This document shows positions 16,707 through 24,954 of a DNA stretch of 39,006 nt, one piece after another. Numbering within the stretch: position 1 is the first letter of the stretch; every line of letters starts with the position of its first letter. A program made the position numbers and the translations under genes. The notes beneath the pieces are model-generated. The model searched no databases and was not told the DNA's origin. It saw only the letters and a list, made by a program, of their open reading frames with translations. This stretch comes from Candidatus Ruminococcus intestinipullorum (GTDB taxonomy: Bacteria > Bacillota > Clostridia > Lachnospirales > Lachnospiraceae). The stretch covers positions 1-39,006 of the forward strand of contig JAHLFA010000052.1 in the NCBI GenBank assembly GCA_018883985.1. The letters run 5' to 3'.

Positions 16707-18881
16707 ATGAAACAGTTTACAAGTCAAACAGATAATCAACCTTATATGAATGTAATATTTGGAAACTTTTTTTGTCCAGCTTATGATGATGAGCAATTTG
16801 TAGATGAAACAATGCAATTAATCAAAGAGCTAGGCTATAGTAGTGTCATGTTTGATACGAAAGCATGGGAAGATTTTAAGGAGAGATATGATACAGGGGC
16901 ATTAAGTCAATATGTAAAAATGCAGGAGTTTATGGGAGAGTGTGCAAAGAAGCATGGGCTTTCTTATAACTTTTTATTGCTATACTTAAATGGAGATAAT
17001 TTATATCCACATATTCGCTTTAGTCCGCCAATATTTGGAGAAGAAACGGTATATTTGGATGGTCGTCCAGGGCGTTGGTATAAGTACTGGTCCAAGAAAG
17101 CGAAGGCTTCTATGAAAGAGCATGTAAATCGAATTATGGAAAGCTATGGGGCTGGATGTGAAAAATGTACAATAGATGGGAAAGAAACAGTAAGACCAGT
17201 TTGTAGTATGTGGGATCCTGTAGTTGCACCTAGCTTTGATTACGAGGGACAAAATAGATATCTGAAATATTTAAAAGAATTTTATCGTGGTGATATTACG
17301 GCTTTTAATATGCATTATGGCATACAGGCAGATGATTTTGAAAATTTAAAGCCAGAAGAGTATTGGTACGGCGTAAAATATGAGGGAGAATTTTGTTATA
17401 CAGAAGAGGATGTGACAAATCGCACACCTAAATTCTATATGTGGCGAGATAACATGCTATGGAAAATACACGAATTAACGGAGTATTTTAAATCAATAGG
17501 ACCACTGTTAAAAGAGAAAAATCCAGATTTATTTTTATGTCCAGATTTATCTCAGTGGGGATATTTCTTAAATATTTATGGAAGAATACAACAAGATATG
17601 GATAATGAATTCAGCGACCTATGGGATACTGCTCTTAGAGGAATTGATATGTATGCACTTGCACCATATGTTGACTCTGCACATTTTATTACAGTACCTA
17701 TAACACCAGATGGGTATCCAGATGCATATGTAGTATCTTGTCAACATAGCATGATGAGGGTGATGAATGAAGGGAAACCTGTCATAGGAGGAGTTTACTG
17801 GGGAAGATATATTTATAACGATATTTACGCATTCCTTACTCCTTCAGAAATTCTTGGCAGTATGGTAGCCTGTGGAATTGATGGATATACATGCTATGGT
17901 ATGAATGGATTGGATGACGGAGGCGTTTTAAATCGTATGAATTTGGCATTTTTGGAATCCTTAAAGAGGGGAAATGAATGGAGCAAGCAAGTCATTTCTT
18001 TGAGAAAAGGACAAAGGAAAAAAGAGATTGCACTTCTATTTCCATCAGAAATGGCGCATTTAGAACCATTTGAAGTAGGTAATAATAAAATTCGACGTTT
18101 AGATTTGCTTGGTTGGTATAAATATTGCTGTGATTTGGGGTATCAGGTAGATGTAATTAGTAATCATGAGGTAGAAAAAGGAAAATTGGAAGAGTATAAG
18201 GTTCTTATTATTCCTACAAATGATTGTTATTTTGCAGCAGAGCATGAGAAATTTGAAGACGAGCTTTGTACATGGGTAAAAGAAGGGGGAATTGTACTTC
18301 ACGGTCCTGATGATGATATTGCTAAAAATTGTTTTGGGATAATTGGCGAAAAATGTGAAAAAACACCTTATCAATATAAGGAAGTGTTGATAACTCAAGG
18401 AGAAAGATTTTGTAAATATAACAGTGGAGAATGCATTTCATCTTACATAGAAGAAGTTGGCTCTTGTATTTCTAAGCATAATGGAGAGTGGTTGTCTACA
18501 CATATGAAAGGAAAGAATGAAAAATGTGAAGGTACTGTATATTCATTTGGAGTTCAAATTGGTGCGTCATATTGTTCAAAAAATATTCCACATGTTCCGT
18601 ATAATCAAGGCAACAAAGAAATGTATCCAATCGCATTAGCAAAAAATAGCGTAGTGAAAGATATTTTATCGAAACATATTGTTCCAGTAAGTGGAATTTG
18701 TGAAAGAGGAATAGAAACAGGAGTCTTTGAAAATGGAATGATTATTGTAAATCATCGTTCAACACCATATAAGCTGCCTAAAAAATTTGTTACGGAGGTT
18801 TATCAATCTTTAAACCATCTAAAAGAAGACGGGTATGGTATTCTTCAAGGGCACGAAGCTGTGTGGGTAAGTGATTTATAG
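16707..18881 (+). CDS. GH42-like clan A glycoside hydrolase, family uncertain
   Basis: This 724-residue protein starts at ATG 16707 after GGAGG; the longer frame from TTG 16659 would begin before the terminator hairpin and is rejected. The architecture resembles GH42 beta-galactosidases and related families such as GH164: a TIM-barrel region (about 15-430), a Rossmann/amidotransferase-like trimerisation domain (about 438-545, IALLFPSEMAHLEP ... VLIIPTN ... WVKEGGIVLHGP) and a small C-terminal beta domain (about 675-724). The block RYLKYLKEFYRGDITAFN resembles the GH42 segment after the acid/base. The position expected for the acid/base reads MWDP (D170), and the nucleophile strand reads KPVIGGVYWG instead of carrying an obvious Glu. 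No signal peptide is seen, so it should be cytoplasmic. I cannot name the substrate. It may belong to a less-studied GH family. Confidence 0.6.
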   Translation: MKQFTSQTDNQPYMNVIFGNFFCPAYDDEQFVDETMQLIKELGYSSVMFDTKAWEDFKERYDTGALSQYVKMQEFMGECAKKHGLSYNFLLLYLNGDNLYPHIRFSPPIFGEETVYLDGRPGRWYKYWSKKAKASMKEHVNRIMESYGAGCEKCTIDGKETVRPVCSMWDPVVAPSFDYEGQNRYLKYLKEFYRGDITAFNMHYGIQADDFENLKPEEYWYGVKYEGEFCYTEEDVTNRTPKFYMWRDNMLWKIHELTEYFKSIGPLLKEKNPDLFLCPDLSQWGYFLNIYGRIQQDMDNEFSDLWDTALRGIDMYALAPYVDSAHFITVPITPDGYPDAYVVSCQHSMMRVMNEGKPVIGGVYWGRYIYNDIYAFLTPSEILGSMVACGIDGYTCYGMNGLDDGGVLNRMNLAFLESLKRGNEWSKQVISLRKGQRKKEIALLFPSEMAHLEPFEVGNNKIRRLDLLGWYKYCCDLGYQVDVISNHEVEKGKLEEYKVLIIPTNDCYFAAEHEKFEDELCTWVKEGGIVLHGPDDDIAKNCFGIIGEKCEKTPYQYKEVLITQGERFCKYNSGECISSYIEEVGSCISKHNGEWLSTHMKGKNEKCEGTVYSFGVQIGASYCSKNIPHVPYNQGNKEMYPIALAKNSVVKDILSKHIVPVSGICERGIETGVFENGMIIVNHRSTPYKLPKKFVTEVYQSLNHLKEDGYGILQGHEAVWVSDL

Positions 18882-18923
18882 AAATTAATTGTGCAATATA
18901 ATAAAAAACATATAATTCTCATC

Positions 18924-18950
18924 TTGAAAAACATACAAGTATTCTATAAT
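18924..18950 (+). promoter_or_regulatory. Possible promoter of the esterase-dehydrogenase pair
   Basis: TTGAAA at 18924-18929 is followed by a perfect TATAAT at 18945-18950, with a short 15-base spacer; the overlapping TAATAT at 18947-18952 would give 17. It lies in the 104-base gap before the esterase gene. No terminator is evident after the preceding GH42-like gene, so read-through is also possible. Confidence 0.45.
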
Positions 18951-18985
18951 ATAGGACATATAATATGCAAAGGGGAGGTAATTAT

Positions 18986-19789
18986 ATGTCATTGTTACAG
19001 GTTACTTATTTTTCAGAAGCATTAGCTAGAACAACAACATTCTATATGTATTTGCCAAACGATGTACCAGAAGGAACACGCAAAGGGAATATTCATTATG
19101 AAAGACCGACAAAGACATTGTATTTATTACATGGATATTCAGGTACAGCCAGTGATTGGGTTACAGGAAGCTCGGCCCAAGAGTTAGCAATACAGTATAA
19201 TCTTGCAATTGTTATGCCTTCTGGAGAGAACAGCTTTTATTTAAATGGAAAAGGAACAGGACGTGCATTTGAAACTTTCGTAGGGAAAGAGTTAATTTCT
19301 TATGTTACGAGAACGTTCGGACTTTCTGACAAAAAGGAAGATAATTTCATAGGTGGATTATCTATGGGAGGTTTTGGGGCAATCCATACAGGGTTAAAAT
19401 ATCCTGAAAATTATGGAAAGATGTTCGGTTTATCATCTGCATTTATTATCAATAGTATTAAGGATATGAAACCAGGTACAAAAGATGGACTTGCAGATTA
19501 TGATTATTACGTACAAACCTTTGGTCCATTGGAAGACTTAGAGGAAAGTGAAAATAATCCAGAATATGTTGTGAAAAGGCGAATAGAGAATGGGGAAGAG
19601 ATTCAACCAATTTTTATGGCATGTGGAACAGAGGACTTCCTCTTACAGGAGAATCGTAACTTTTATAATTTCCTAAAAGATTGTAGAGTACAAGTAACCT
19701 ATCAAGAGGCTCCAGGTGTACATAATTGGAAATTTTGGGATAAGCATTTAGAACCAGCAATTCAATGGTTGTTAGGTCAAGAGTTATAA
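18986..19789 (+). CDS. CE1/esterase-D-like alpha/beta-hydrolase
   Basis: This 267-residue serine esterase of the alpha/beta-hydrolase fold is similar to tributyrin esterase (EstA), acetyl esterase and S-formylglutathione hydrolase proteins. The nucleophile is S126 in GGLSMGGFGA (GxSxG), LYLLHGYSG supplies the oxyanion-hole region, GTEDFLL fits the acid residue, and GVHNWKFWDKHL carries the catalytic His. There is no signal peptide, so it is cytoplasmic. The start is ATG 18986 after GGGGAGG; ATG 18965 lies upstream of that site. In a glycan locus it may remove acetyl or other acyl groups from imported oligosaccharides, while pairing with an alcohol dehydrogenase 16 bases downstream leaves a detoxification role open. 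The exact substrate cannot be told from sequence. Confidence 0.85.
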   Translation: MSLLQVTYFSEALARTTTFYMYLPNDVPEGTRKGNIHYERPTKTLYLLHGYSGTASDWVTGSSAQELAIQYNLAIVMPSGENSFYLNGKGTGRAFETFVGKELISYVTRTFGLSDKKEDNFIGGLSMGGFGAIHTGLKYPENYGKMFGLSSAFIINSIKDMKPGTKDGLADYDYYVQTFGPLEDLEESENNPEYVVKRRIENGEEIQPIFMACGTEDFLLQENRNFYNFLKDCRVQVTYQEAPGVHNWKFWDKHLEPAIQWLLGQEL

Positions 19790-19805
19790 CGAGGAGGAAA
19801 GATAT

Positions 19806-20984
19806 ATGGAAAACTTTAATTATTATACCCCAACAAAAGTTGTATTTGGAAAAAATACACAAGCTTTAGTAGGTCAGCTTGTAAAGGAGCAAAATTGTAA
19901 AAAGGTTCTAGTACACTACGGAAGTGGAAGTGTAAAGAAAAGTGGACTTTTGGATGCAATTTATCAATCGCTAGATGAGGCAGGTATTGCATATGTATCT
20001 TTGGGAGGAGTAGTACCGAATCCTCGTTTATCACTTGTGTATGAAGGAATTGAATTATGTAAGAAAGAGAATGTAGATTTTATCTTGGCAGTTGGCGGCG
20101 GAAGTGTAATTGATTCGGGAAAAGCAATTGGATACGGCGTGGTAAATGAAGGGGATGTTTGGGATTTTTATGAAGGAAAACGTACTGCAACGGCATGTTT
20201 ACCAATAGGTACTGTACTAACTATTGCGGCAGCTGGTTCAGAAATGAGCGATTCTTCCGTTATTACAAATGAAAAAGGCTGGCTTAAGAGAGGATATAGT
20301 TCAGAATATTCCAGACCTAAATTTGCTATTATGAATCCAGAATTGACAATGACATTGCCTCAATATCAAACAGCAAGTGGATGTGTTGATATTATGATGC
20401 ATACAATGGAACGTTATTTTAACCAATGTGATAACATGGAACTAACAGATGGAATCAGCGAACATCTATTAAGAACTGTCATGAAAAATGCTAAAATTCT
20501 TATGGAAGATCCAAACAATTACGAAGCGAGAGCTGAGATTATGTGGGCGGGAAGTTTAGCGCACAACGGACTTACAGGATGTGGAACCGATGGAGGTGAC
20601 TGGTCTTCTCATCAATTAGAGCATGAGTTAGGTGGAATGTTTGATGTTGCTCATGGAGCAGGTCTTGCTGCAGTATGGGGAAGTTGGGCACGTTATGTTA
20701 TGGATGCTAGACCAGAGCGTTTTGCACAATTTGCAGTAAAAGTAATGGAAGTTCAGCCAACAGAAGATGTATCTGAAACAGCATTGAAAGGGATTGTTGA
20801 AATGGAAGAGTTCTATCATGCAATTCATATGCCAACAAGCATCCATGAAATGGGAATTGAGATTACAGAGGAGCAAATTGAAGAGCTGGCAGAGAAATGT
20901 AGTAATTTTAGTAAACGAACGATTGGGTGTGTAAAAGCATTAAATAAAGAAGATATGTATCAGATATATAAAAATGCAAAATAA
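19806..20984 (+). CDS. Iron-dependent alcohol dehydrogenase (BdhA/YugJ-like)
   Basis: This 392-residue group III metal-dependent alcohol dehydrogenase reduces aldehydes to alcohols, or the reverse, with NAD(P)H, as in butanol dehydrogenases. The nucleotide-binding motif GGGSVIDSGKAIG lies at 97-109. The likely iron ligands are D195 and H199 (VDIMMHT), H269 (SSHQLEHEL) and H283 (DVAHGAG), with the 14-residue spacing of the last two as expected for the family. The length is typical. It follows the esterase by 16 bases with GAGGAGG, so the two form one transcription unit ended by the hairpin at 20991-21029. A role in fermentative redox balance is most likely; the physiological substrate is not determined. 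Confidence 0.92.
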   Translation: MENFNYYTPTKVVFGKNTQALVGQLVKEQNCKKVLVHYGSGSVKKSGLLDAIYQSLDEAGIAYVSLGGVVPNPRLSLVYEGIELCKKENVDFILAVGGGSVIDSGKAIGYGVVNEGDVWDFYEGKRTATACLPIGTVLTIAAAGSEMSDSSVITNEKGWLKRGYSSEYSRPKFAIMNPELTMTLPQYQTASGCVDIMMHTMERYFNQCDNMELTDGISEHLLRTVMKNAKILMEDPNNYEARAEIMWAGSLAHNGLTGCGTDGGDWSSHQLEHELGGMFDVAHGAGLAAVWGSWARYVMDARPERFAQFAVKVMEVQPTEDVSETALKGIVEMEEFYHAIHMPTSIHEMGIEITEEQIEELAEKCSNFSKRTIGCVKALNKEDMYQIYKNAK

Positions 20985-20990
20985 ATAGAA

Positions 20991-21029
20991 GATGAGGTGG
21001 GATTTGTAAACCCCACCTCATTATTTTTT
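20991..21029 (+). terminator. Terminator after alcohol dehydrogenase
   Basis: TGAGGTGGG pairs perfectly with CCCACCTCA around a 10-base loop, followed by a run of T residues. The T tract also encodes the end of the convergent permease gene, so the hairpin sits exactly between the two convergent transcripts. The opposite strand has only a weak U tract. Confidence 0.88.
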
Positions 21030-22361
21030 GCTTTCCATAAGCTTTAACATACAATATCCACTGACTAAGACAATACAGGAAATAAGTAAGTACATTTTCC
21101 CATTTTGAGAACTTAGACCACCATAAATTACAATGATAGCACCAATACATGCCAAAGTAGGGGAAACAAATCCAAAAAATCTACTCTTGATATTTCCCTT
21201 GCGTGCATACAATATAACACCAACAAATAGTAAGAAGTAAAAAATATACATAATTACAATGGGCAATCCAGATACGTCTAGCTGCAAATTTGCAAAAATA
21301 CTACTTTCAATAGATAAGTAGTGGATAAATAGCCATACACAAGAAAGACAAAAGCTAATAAAATGTGAACGTAAGGATACGTTGAATCTTGTATGTACTT
21401 CCGAGATTTTCTCATACTTAGGCAGTTCCTTTCTGATAGCAAGTGCATGAGGAACACGACAACTTCCTAAAATAATGCCATTGCATGTACCAAGAACTGA
21501 AATAACAACACCAGTTAGAAGAAGTTTAGCAGCACCTGTTCCAAAGAGTTTGTTTGATGCAGCTTCAAATGCTAAATCTTCTAATTCCAAAATTTGCTCA
21601 GGTCCCAATAAAAAGTTGATACCTAGGAAATATAATAAATACATTACTAAAATAATCAAAGGAGCAATGGTCAAAGCAAGTGGAAGATTTTTCTTCGCAT
21701 TCTTAATTTCATGACAAATGGAAGGAGCAATAGACCATCCATCATAAGAGAAAGCAGCAGCTACAATCGCACTACTTCCAGCTACAATACCTGCTCCAGT
21801 TATGGAACTAACTTGTAAGGAAGAAGAATCACCAAAAATTACCCCCAAAAAAGCAATGCAAAGCAAAGGAATCATTTTAATAAATGTGGTAGATGTCTGC
21901 AAATATCCACCTAATTTAGGTGCTAAAGTATTAATAAGGTACAAAGCGACCATATAGAAAATACTTACTCCCCAAATCGAATTTTGTAAAAAAGTTACGT
22001 TAGAAAAAAGCTGTAACGTGTAGTTTGCACCAACCCAACAAATAACAGCAGTTAAAGCAGGATAGTAAACTACCATTTGAAACCATCCAATCAGAAAGGC
22101 AAAATGCTTTCCAAATGCTTTCTCGCCATAACTAATGAGTCCTCCAGCATCATCTGTGATTTTCGCCCATTCAGCAATGGTAATGCCTCCAAAAATAATA
22201 CCTACAGCTCCAATAATTAAAACAAGACATCCAATGGCTACATTGCCATCCGTAAGTATTAAAATATCGTCTGCTTTAAAAAAGATGCCTGACCCTACAA
22301 CAATACCTACAACCATGGCAATTGTTGTCATAAGTCCGTATTTTCGTTTTACTTCCTCCAT
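21021..22361 (-). CDS. APC-family amino acid permease (SteT/LAT-like)
   Basis: This 446-residue polytopic transporter of the amino acid-polyamine-organocation superfamily has about 12 hydrophobic segments along its whole length. The N-terminus, YGLMTTIAMVVGIVVGSGIFFK, carries the conserved GSGIF substrate-binding loop of TM1, and the overall appearance is closest to serine/threonine exchanger SteT and L-type amino acid transporters. The start has an AGGAGG site six bases upstream. It lies 66 bases downstream of the pilus-like operon on the same strand, separated only by a weak AT-rich hairpin, so partial cotranscription is possible. The substrate is not predictable beyond an amino acid. Confidence 0.88.
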   Translation of the reverse strand: MEEVKRKYGLMTTIAMVVGIVVGSGIFFKADDILILTDGNVAIGCLVLIIGAVGIIFGGITIAEWAKITDDAGGLISYGEKAFGKHFAFLIGWFQMVVYYPALTAVICWVGANYTLQLFSNVTFLQNSIWGVSIFYMVALYLINTLAPKLGGYLQTSTTFIKMIPLLCIAFLGVIFGDSSSLQVSSITGAGIVAGSSAIVAAAFSYDGWSIAPSICHEIKNAKKNLPLALTIAPLIILVMYLLYFLGINFLLGPEQILELEDLAFEAASNKLFGTGAAKLLLTGVVISVLGTCNGIILGSCRVPHALAIRKELPKYEKISEVHTRFNVSLRSHFISFCLSCVWLFIHYLSIESSIFANLQLDVSGLPIVIMYIFYFLLFVGVILYARKGNIKSRFFGFVSPTLACIGAIIVIYGGLSSQNGKMYLLISCIVLVSGYCMLKLMESKK

Positions 22362-22427
22362 AATCGTTCCTCCTGTAAAAATATAAGCTGTCAGTAGTAT
22401 ATGATAAAATAAACTATTTGTATAGTG

Positions 22428-23495
22428 TTATAATAATTTTCTTTTTAGCATATCAGGATTTGAGGCATGACTAAGAGCTTCTTCCTCCGATATTATATTT
22501 TTATTGTATAGATTCAAAAGACTGCGATCCATGGAAAACATAGTATCGGAGGAAGCAGAATAAATCAAACCATCAATTTGATGGATTTTATTTTCACGAA
22601 TCATGTTTCGAATAGCAGGTGTTACACTCATAAGTTCAAATGCTGGAGTTAAATGCTCTCCATCCAATGTGGAAATTAATTGTTGTGACACAACAGCTTG
22701 TAGTACAGAAGAGAGCTGTACTGCAATTTGTCTTTGTTGATTAGGTGGAAATACATCAATAATTCGATCAATCGTATTTGCAGCACCAAGCGTATGCAGG
22801 GTAGATAATACAAGGTGTCCAGTTTCAGCGGCAGTCATGGCAATGGAGATTGTTTCATAATCACGCATTTCACCTAGAAGGATTACATCAGGGCTCTGGC
22901 GAAGAGAGGCTCGAAGAGCTGTAACGTAATTTTTTGTATCAGAATCTATCTCCCTTTGGCTTACAATACTCTTTTTATGAGGATGGAGAAATTCTAATGG
23001 GTCTTCTAAAGTAATAACATGCTTTTCTTCGTATTTGTTTATGGCATCGATAATACAGGCAAGCGTGGTAGATTTTCCACTTCCAGCAGGTCCAGTAACA
23101 AGAACCAATCCTTTTTTTAAGGAGCCCAGTTCAATTACTTTTTCAGGAATACCTAAAGTTTCGGGTTTAGGAAGTACAAAGGTAATTACACGGATAACGG
23201 CAGCTAAGGAGCCTCTTTGGAGATAGGCACTGACACGAAAGCGAGAAAGTCCTTTTACAGCAAATGAAAAATCATCATCCCCAGTTTCATTTAATCGTTT
23301 CATATCTCGCTGCTTGGAAAGTTGGTAAATTTCTGTAATAAGCTGCTTGCAATCTTCAGGTGTCAGCTGTTCCTGGGAAAAAGTATAAAGTTTTCTATTC
23401 TTTTTGTATGAGAGAGGGCGTCCTGCAATGATAAATAAGTCAGAAGCCCCCATATTTACAGAATTTGTTAAAAAATCAAGTGCAGTTGTCATCAT
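22428..23495 (-). CDS. pilT: PilT-like type IV pilus ATPase
   Basis: This 355-residue hexameric secretion ATPase is of the PilT (retraction) subfamily. I place the start at ATG 23495, after GGAGG; the longer frame to 23564 begins inside the preceding gene. Features are Walker A GPAGSGKST (135-143), Asp box LEDPLEF, Walker B VILLGEM (E209), His box TGHLVLSTLHT and the PilT-type C-terminal motif AIRNMIRE. The tetracysteine zinc module of PilB/GspE is absent. It is the last gene of a seven-gene operon with PilC-like and pilin-like proteins. No extension ATPase is encoded beside it, so either PilB lies elsewhere or this enzyme drives the whole machine. Confidence 0.93.
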   Translation of the reverse strand: MMTTALDFLTNSVNMGASDLFIIAGRPLSYKKNRKLYTFSQEQLTPEDCKQLITEIYQLSKQRDMKRLNETGDDDFSFAVKGLSRFRVSAYLQRGSLAAVIRVITFVLPKPETLGIPEKVIELGSLKKGLVLVTGPAGSGKSTTLACIIDAINKYEEKHVITLEDPLEFLHPHKKSIVSQREIDSDTKNYVTALRASLRQSPDVILLGEMRDYETISIAMTAAETGHLVLSTLHTLGAANTIDRIIDVFPPNQQRQIAVQLSSVLQAVVSQQLISTLDGEHLTPAFELMSVTPAIRNMIRENKIHQIDGLIYSASSDTMFSMDRSLLNLYNKNIISEEEALSHASNPDMLKRKLL

Positions 23496-23530
23496 ATTAA
23501 AACCTCCAGAAATGTTACATACATTACAAG

Positions 23531-24004
23531 TTATACAAGTGGAAGAGGAGTATTTGCATCCCATTCATGAGTAGACTGAGTGTTCCATGCTAGAATTCGA
23601 TATCGTTTTCCATCAGAAAAGGGCCAATAAGAATACTCCAAAGTAATATTTAAAATAAATTCTTCTTCTACGGATACAAAATATTGAACTTGATGATTCG
23701 TAGTAATTGTTATGTTAGGAATCTTTTGCAGATTTTTAGTTATTTCCTGAAAAAAATCAGTTTCGTTGTTTGTTTGGGCAGTAGTATCCAAACATTCAAT
23801 AATTTGAAATAAAATGCTGTTGGCTTCGTTTTCAGCATGATAATAAGCAGTAGTTCGGTTTACATTTTTTTGGGCTAACTTCATATTTGCATTGGCACTA
23901 GCCAGTGAAAGAACAGAAAATGTCAGCATACAGAGTAATACAAAAGTTAACATAATAGAAGTTGTTCCATTTGTAATAAAGGTAACTCGATTTCTATGAT
24001 TCAT
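23531..24004 (-). CDS. Small pilus-operon protein with N-terminal membrane anchor (PilX-like position)
   Basis: This 157-residue protein has a basic, polar N-terminus and one hydrophobic segment (about residues 15-36), then an extracytoplasmic domain. A segment with AENEAN about 20 residues after the membrane anchor is reminiscent of PilX/PilV-type accessory pilins, which often have an A-x-x-E-A-like helix continuation. I see no clear prepilin peptidase site. The start overlaps the 3' end of the previous gene, with AAAGGAG upstream. Function is unknown. Position between other pilin-like genes and PilT suggests a minor pilin or assembly factor. Confidence 0.7.
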   Translation of the reverse strand: MNHRNRVTFITNGTTSIMLTFVLLCMLTFSVLSLASANANMKLAQKNVNRTTAYYHAENEANSILFQIIECLDTTAQTNNETDFFQEITKNLQKIPNITITTNHQVQYFVSVEEEFILNITLEYSYWPFSDGKRYRILAWNTQSTHEWDANTPLPLV

Positions 24005-24449
24005 AACTGCTTACTCCTTTCTCGTGTTGATATGAGGGATAGCATAGTGTTAATTCATAAATAGTTTTTCCAGAATCATCTTTCATGCAAATCCAAGTAT
24101 CTACACGCACATTGTCCACGTCCTGTTGAATGGAGAGGATATAGGATGCAACGTTTTTTTCGCAAAATTTGTAATGTTCATCATAGTAGATAAAGTAGGT
24201 TGAATCTTCTTCACAAAGACTAGGAAAGTATTCTTGTAAAGAAGTGGAACTGCCATCTGTGTATTTTAGTACGGAAGCTGCACTGGAAACCTGAGTGGAA
24301 GCAAAACTTAAATCTAGTGCAGACTGGCTAATAAAATGTGACTTAATAAAAGCCTGTATACAAATCGTGCTGCCAAGAGAAAAAAATAAAATTGCAATCA
24401 TAAGCTCAATTAAAAATAAGCTGGATTTTGAACGTTTAGAGCGGTTCAT
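23994..24449 (-). CDS. Pilin-like protein with class III signal-like N-terminus
   Basis: This 151-residue protein starts at ATG 24449, which has AAAGGG at the right distance; a GTG at 24476 would overlap the previous gene. The N-terminus is basic (MNRSKRSKSS) followed by LFLIELMIAILFF. This matches the type IV pilin pattern in which cleavage falls before an aromatic/aliphatic residue and Glu is at +5, but the residue before the presumed cleavage is Ser instead of Gly or Ala. The rest is a soluble domain with several Cys residues. It is probably a minor (pseudo)pilin. No named family is recognised. Confidence 0.72.
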   Translation of the reverse strand: MNRSKRSKSSLFLIELMIAILFFSLGSTICIQAFIKSHFISQSALDLSFASTQVSSAASVLKYTDGSSTSLQEYFPSLCEEDSTYFIYYDEHYKFCEKNVASYILSIQQDVDNVRVDTWICMKDDSGKTIYELTLCYPSYQHEKGVSSYES

Positions 24450-24462
24450 AGGCCATCCCTTT

Positions 24463-24954
24463 CTATACAAATTCACTTCTTAAATGGAGAAATAAAGTAA
24501 TGGAAGTACCACTTCCAGCAGTAGCATGAAATTCTAAGAAACCATTTGTTGTTTCAGATATGGAAAAATCAGAAATCTCAATAATCTTTTCTCCCATATC
24601 TCTAGCTGGAGTGATTCCTTCCTGAATGGTTAATTCACACAAGTAATTTTCATAAGGATATATATAAGTTAAATACTGTTCGCCATTGATATGATTCGTT
24701 AAAACCAGTGTATTTACATCATCTAATTTTGTCAAAGAAATATGCCCAGCAATGTCATGTTGACGAATTTTTTCCGTTACATAGGCAAGTGCAGTTCTGG
24801 CAGAATAAGTGTCTTCCATTGTGGAGGTGGTTTTGGAATAAATTTTAGCACCAATACTTACTACCAAAAGCGATGAGGCTGCAAAAATACAAAATAAGGA
24901 TAATGTAAATATAAAGTCTACGGTGTGGGTAGTGTTATGCCTTTTTAGTCCCAT
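24463..24954 (-). CDS. Pilin-like / DUF protein of the pilus operon
   Basis: This 163-residue protein has a short polar N-terminus, one hydrophobic segment (about 13-36) and an extracellular beta-rich domain ending at the next gene. The ATG at 24954 overlaps the last codons of the preceding gene by ten bases, so translation is coupled. It resembles the general plan of pseudopilins (N-terminal helix, then RTALAYVTEKIRQHD as helix continuation), but it lacks a recognisable G-F-x-x-x-E cleavage motif. I do not recognise a characterised family; it may correspond to one of the uncharacterised Lachnospiraceae domains. Confidence 0.7.
   Translation of the reverse strand: MGLKRHNTTHTVDFIFTLSLFCIFAASSLLVVSIGAKIYSKTTSTMEDTYSARTALAYVTEKIRQHDIAGHISLTKLDDVNTLVLTNHINGEQYLTYIYPYENYLCELTIQEGITPARDMGEKIIEISDFSISETTNGFLEFHATAGSGTSITLFLHLRSEFV

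Noticed and set aside
22395-22430. Hairpin ACTAT/ATAGT between the PilT and permease genes as a terminator
   Set aside because: The stem is only five AT-rich pairs, too weak to call.
23496-23564. Longer PilT start with a Cys-rich N-terminus
   Set aside because: It overlaps the preceding gene and ribosome site; ATG 23495 follows GGAGG and gives the usual PilT length.
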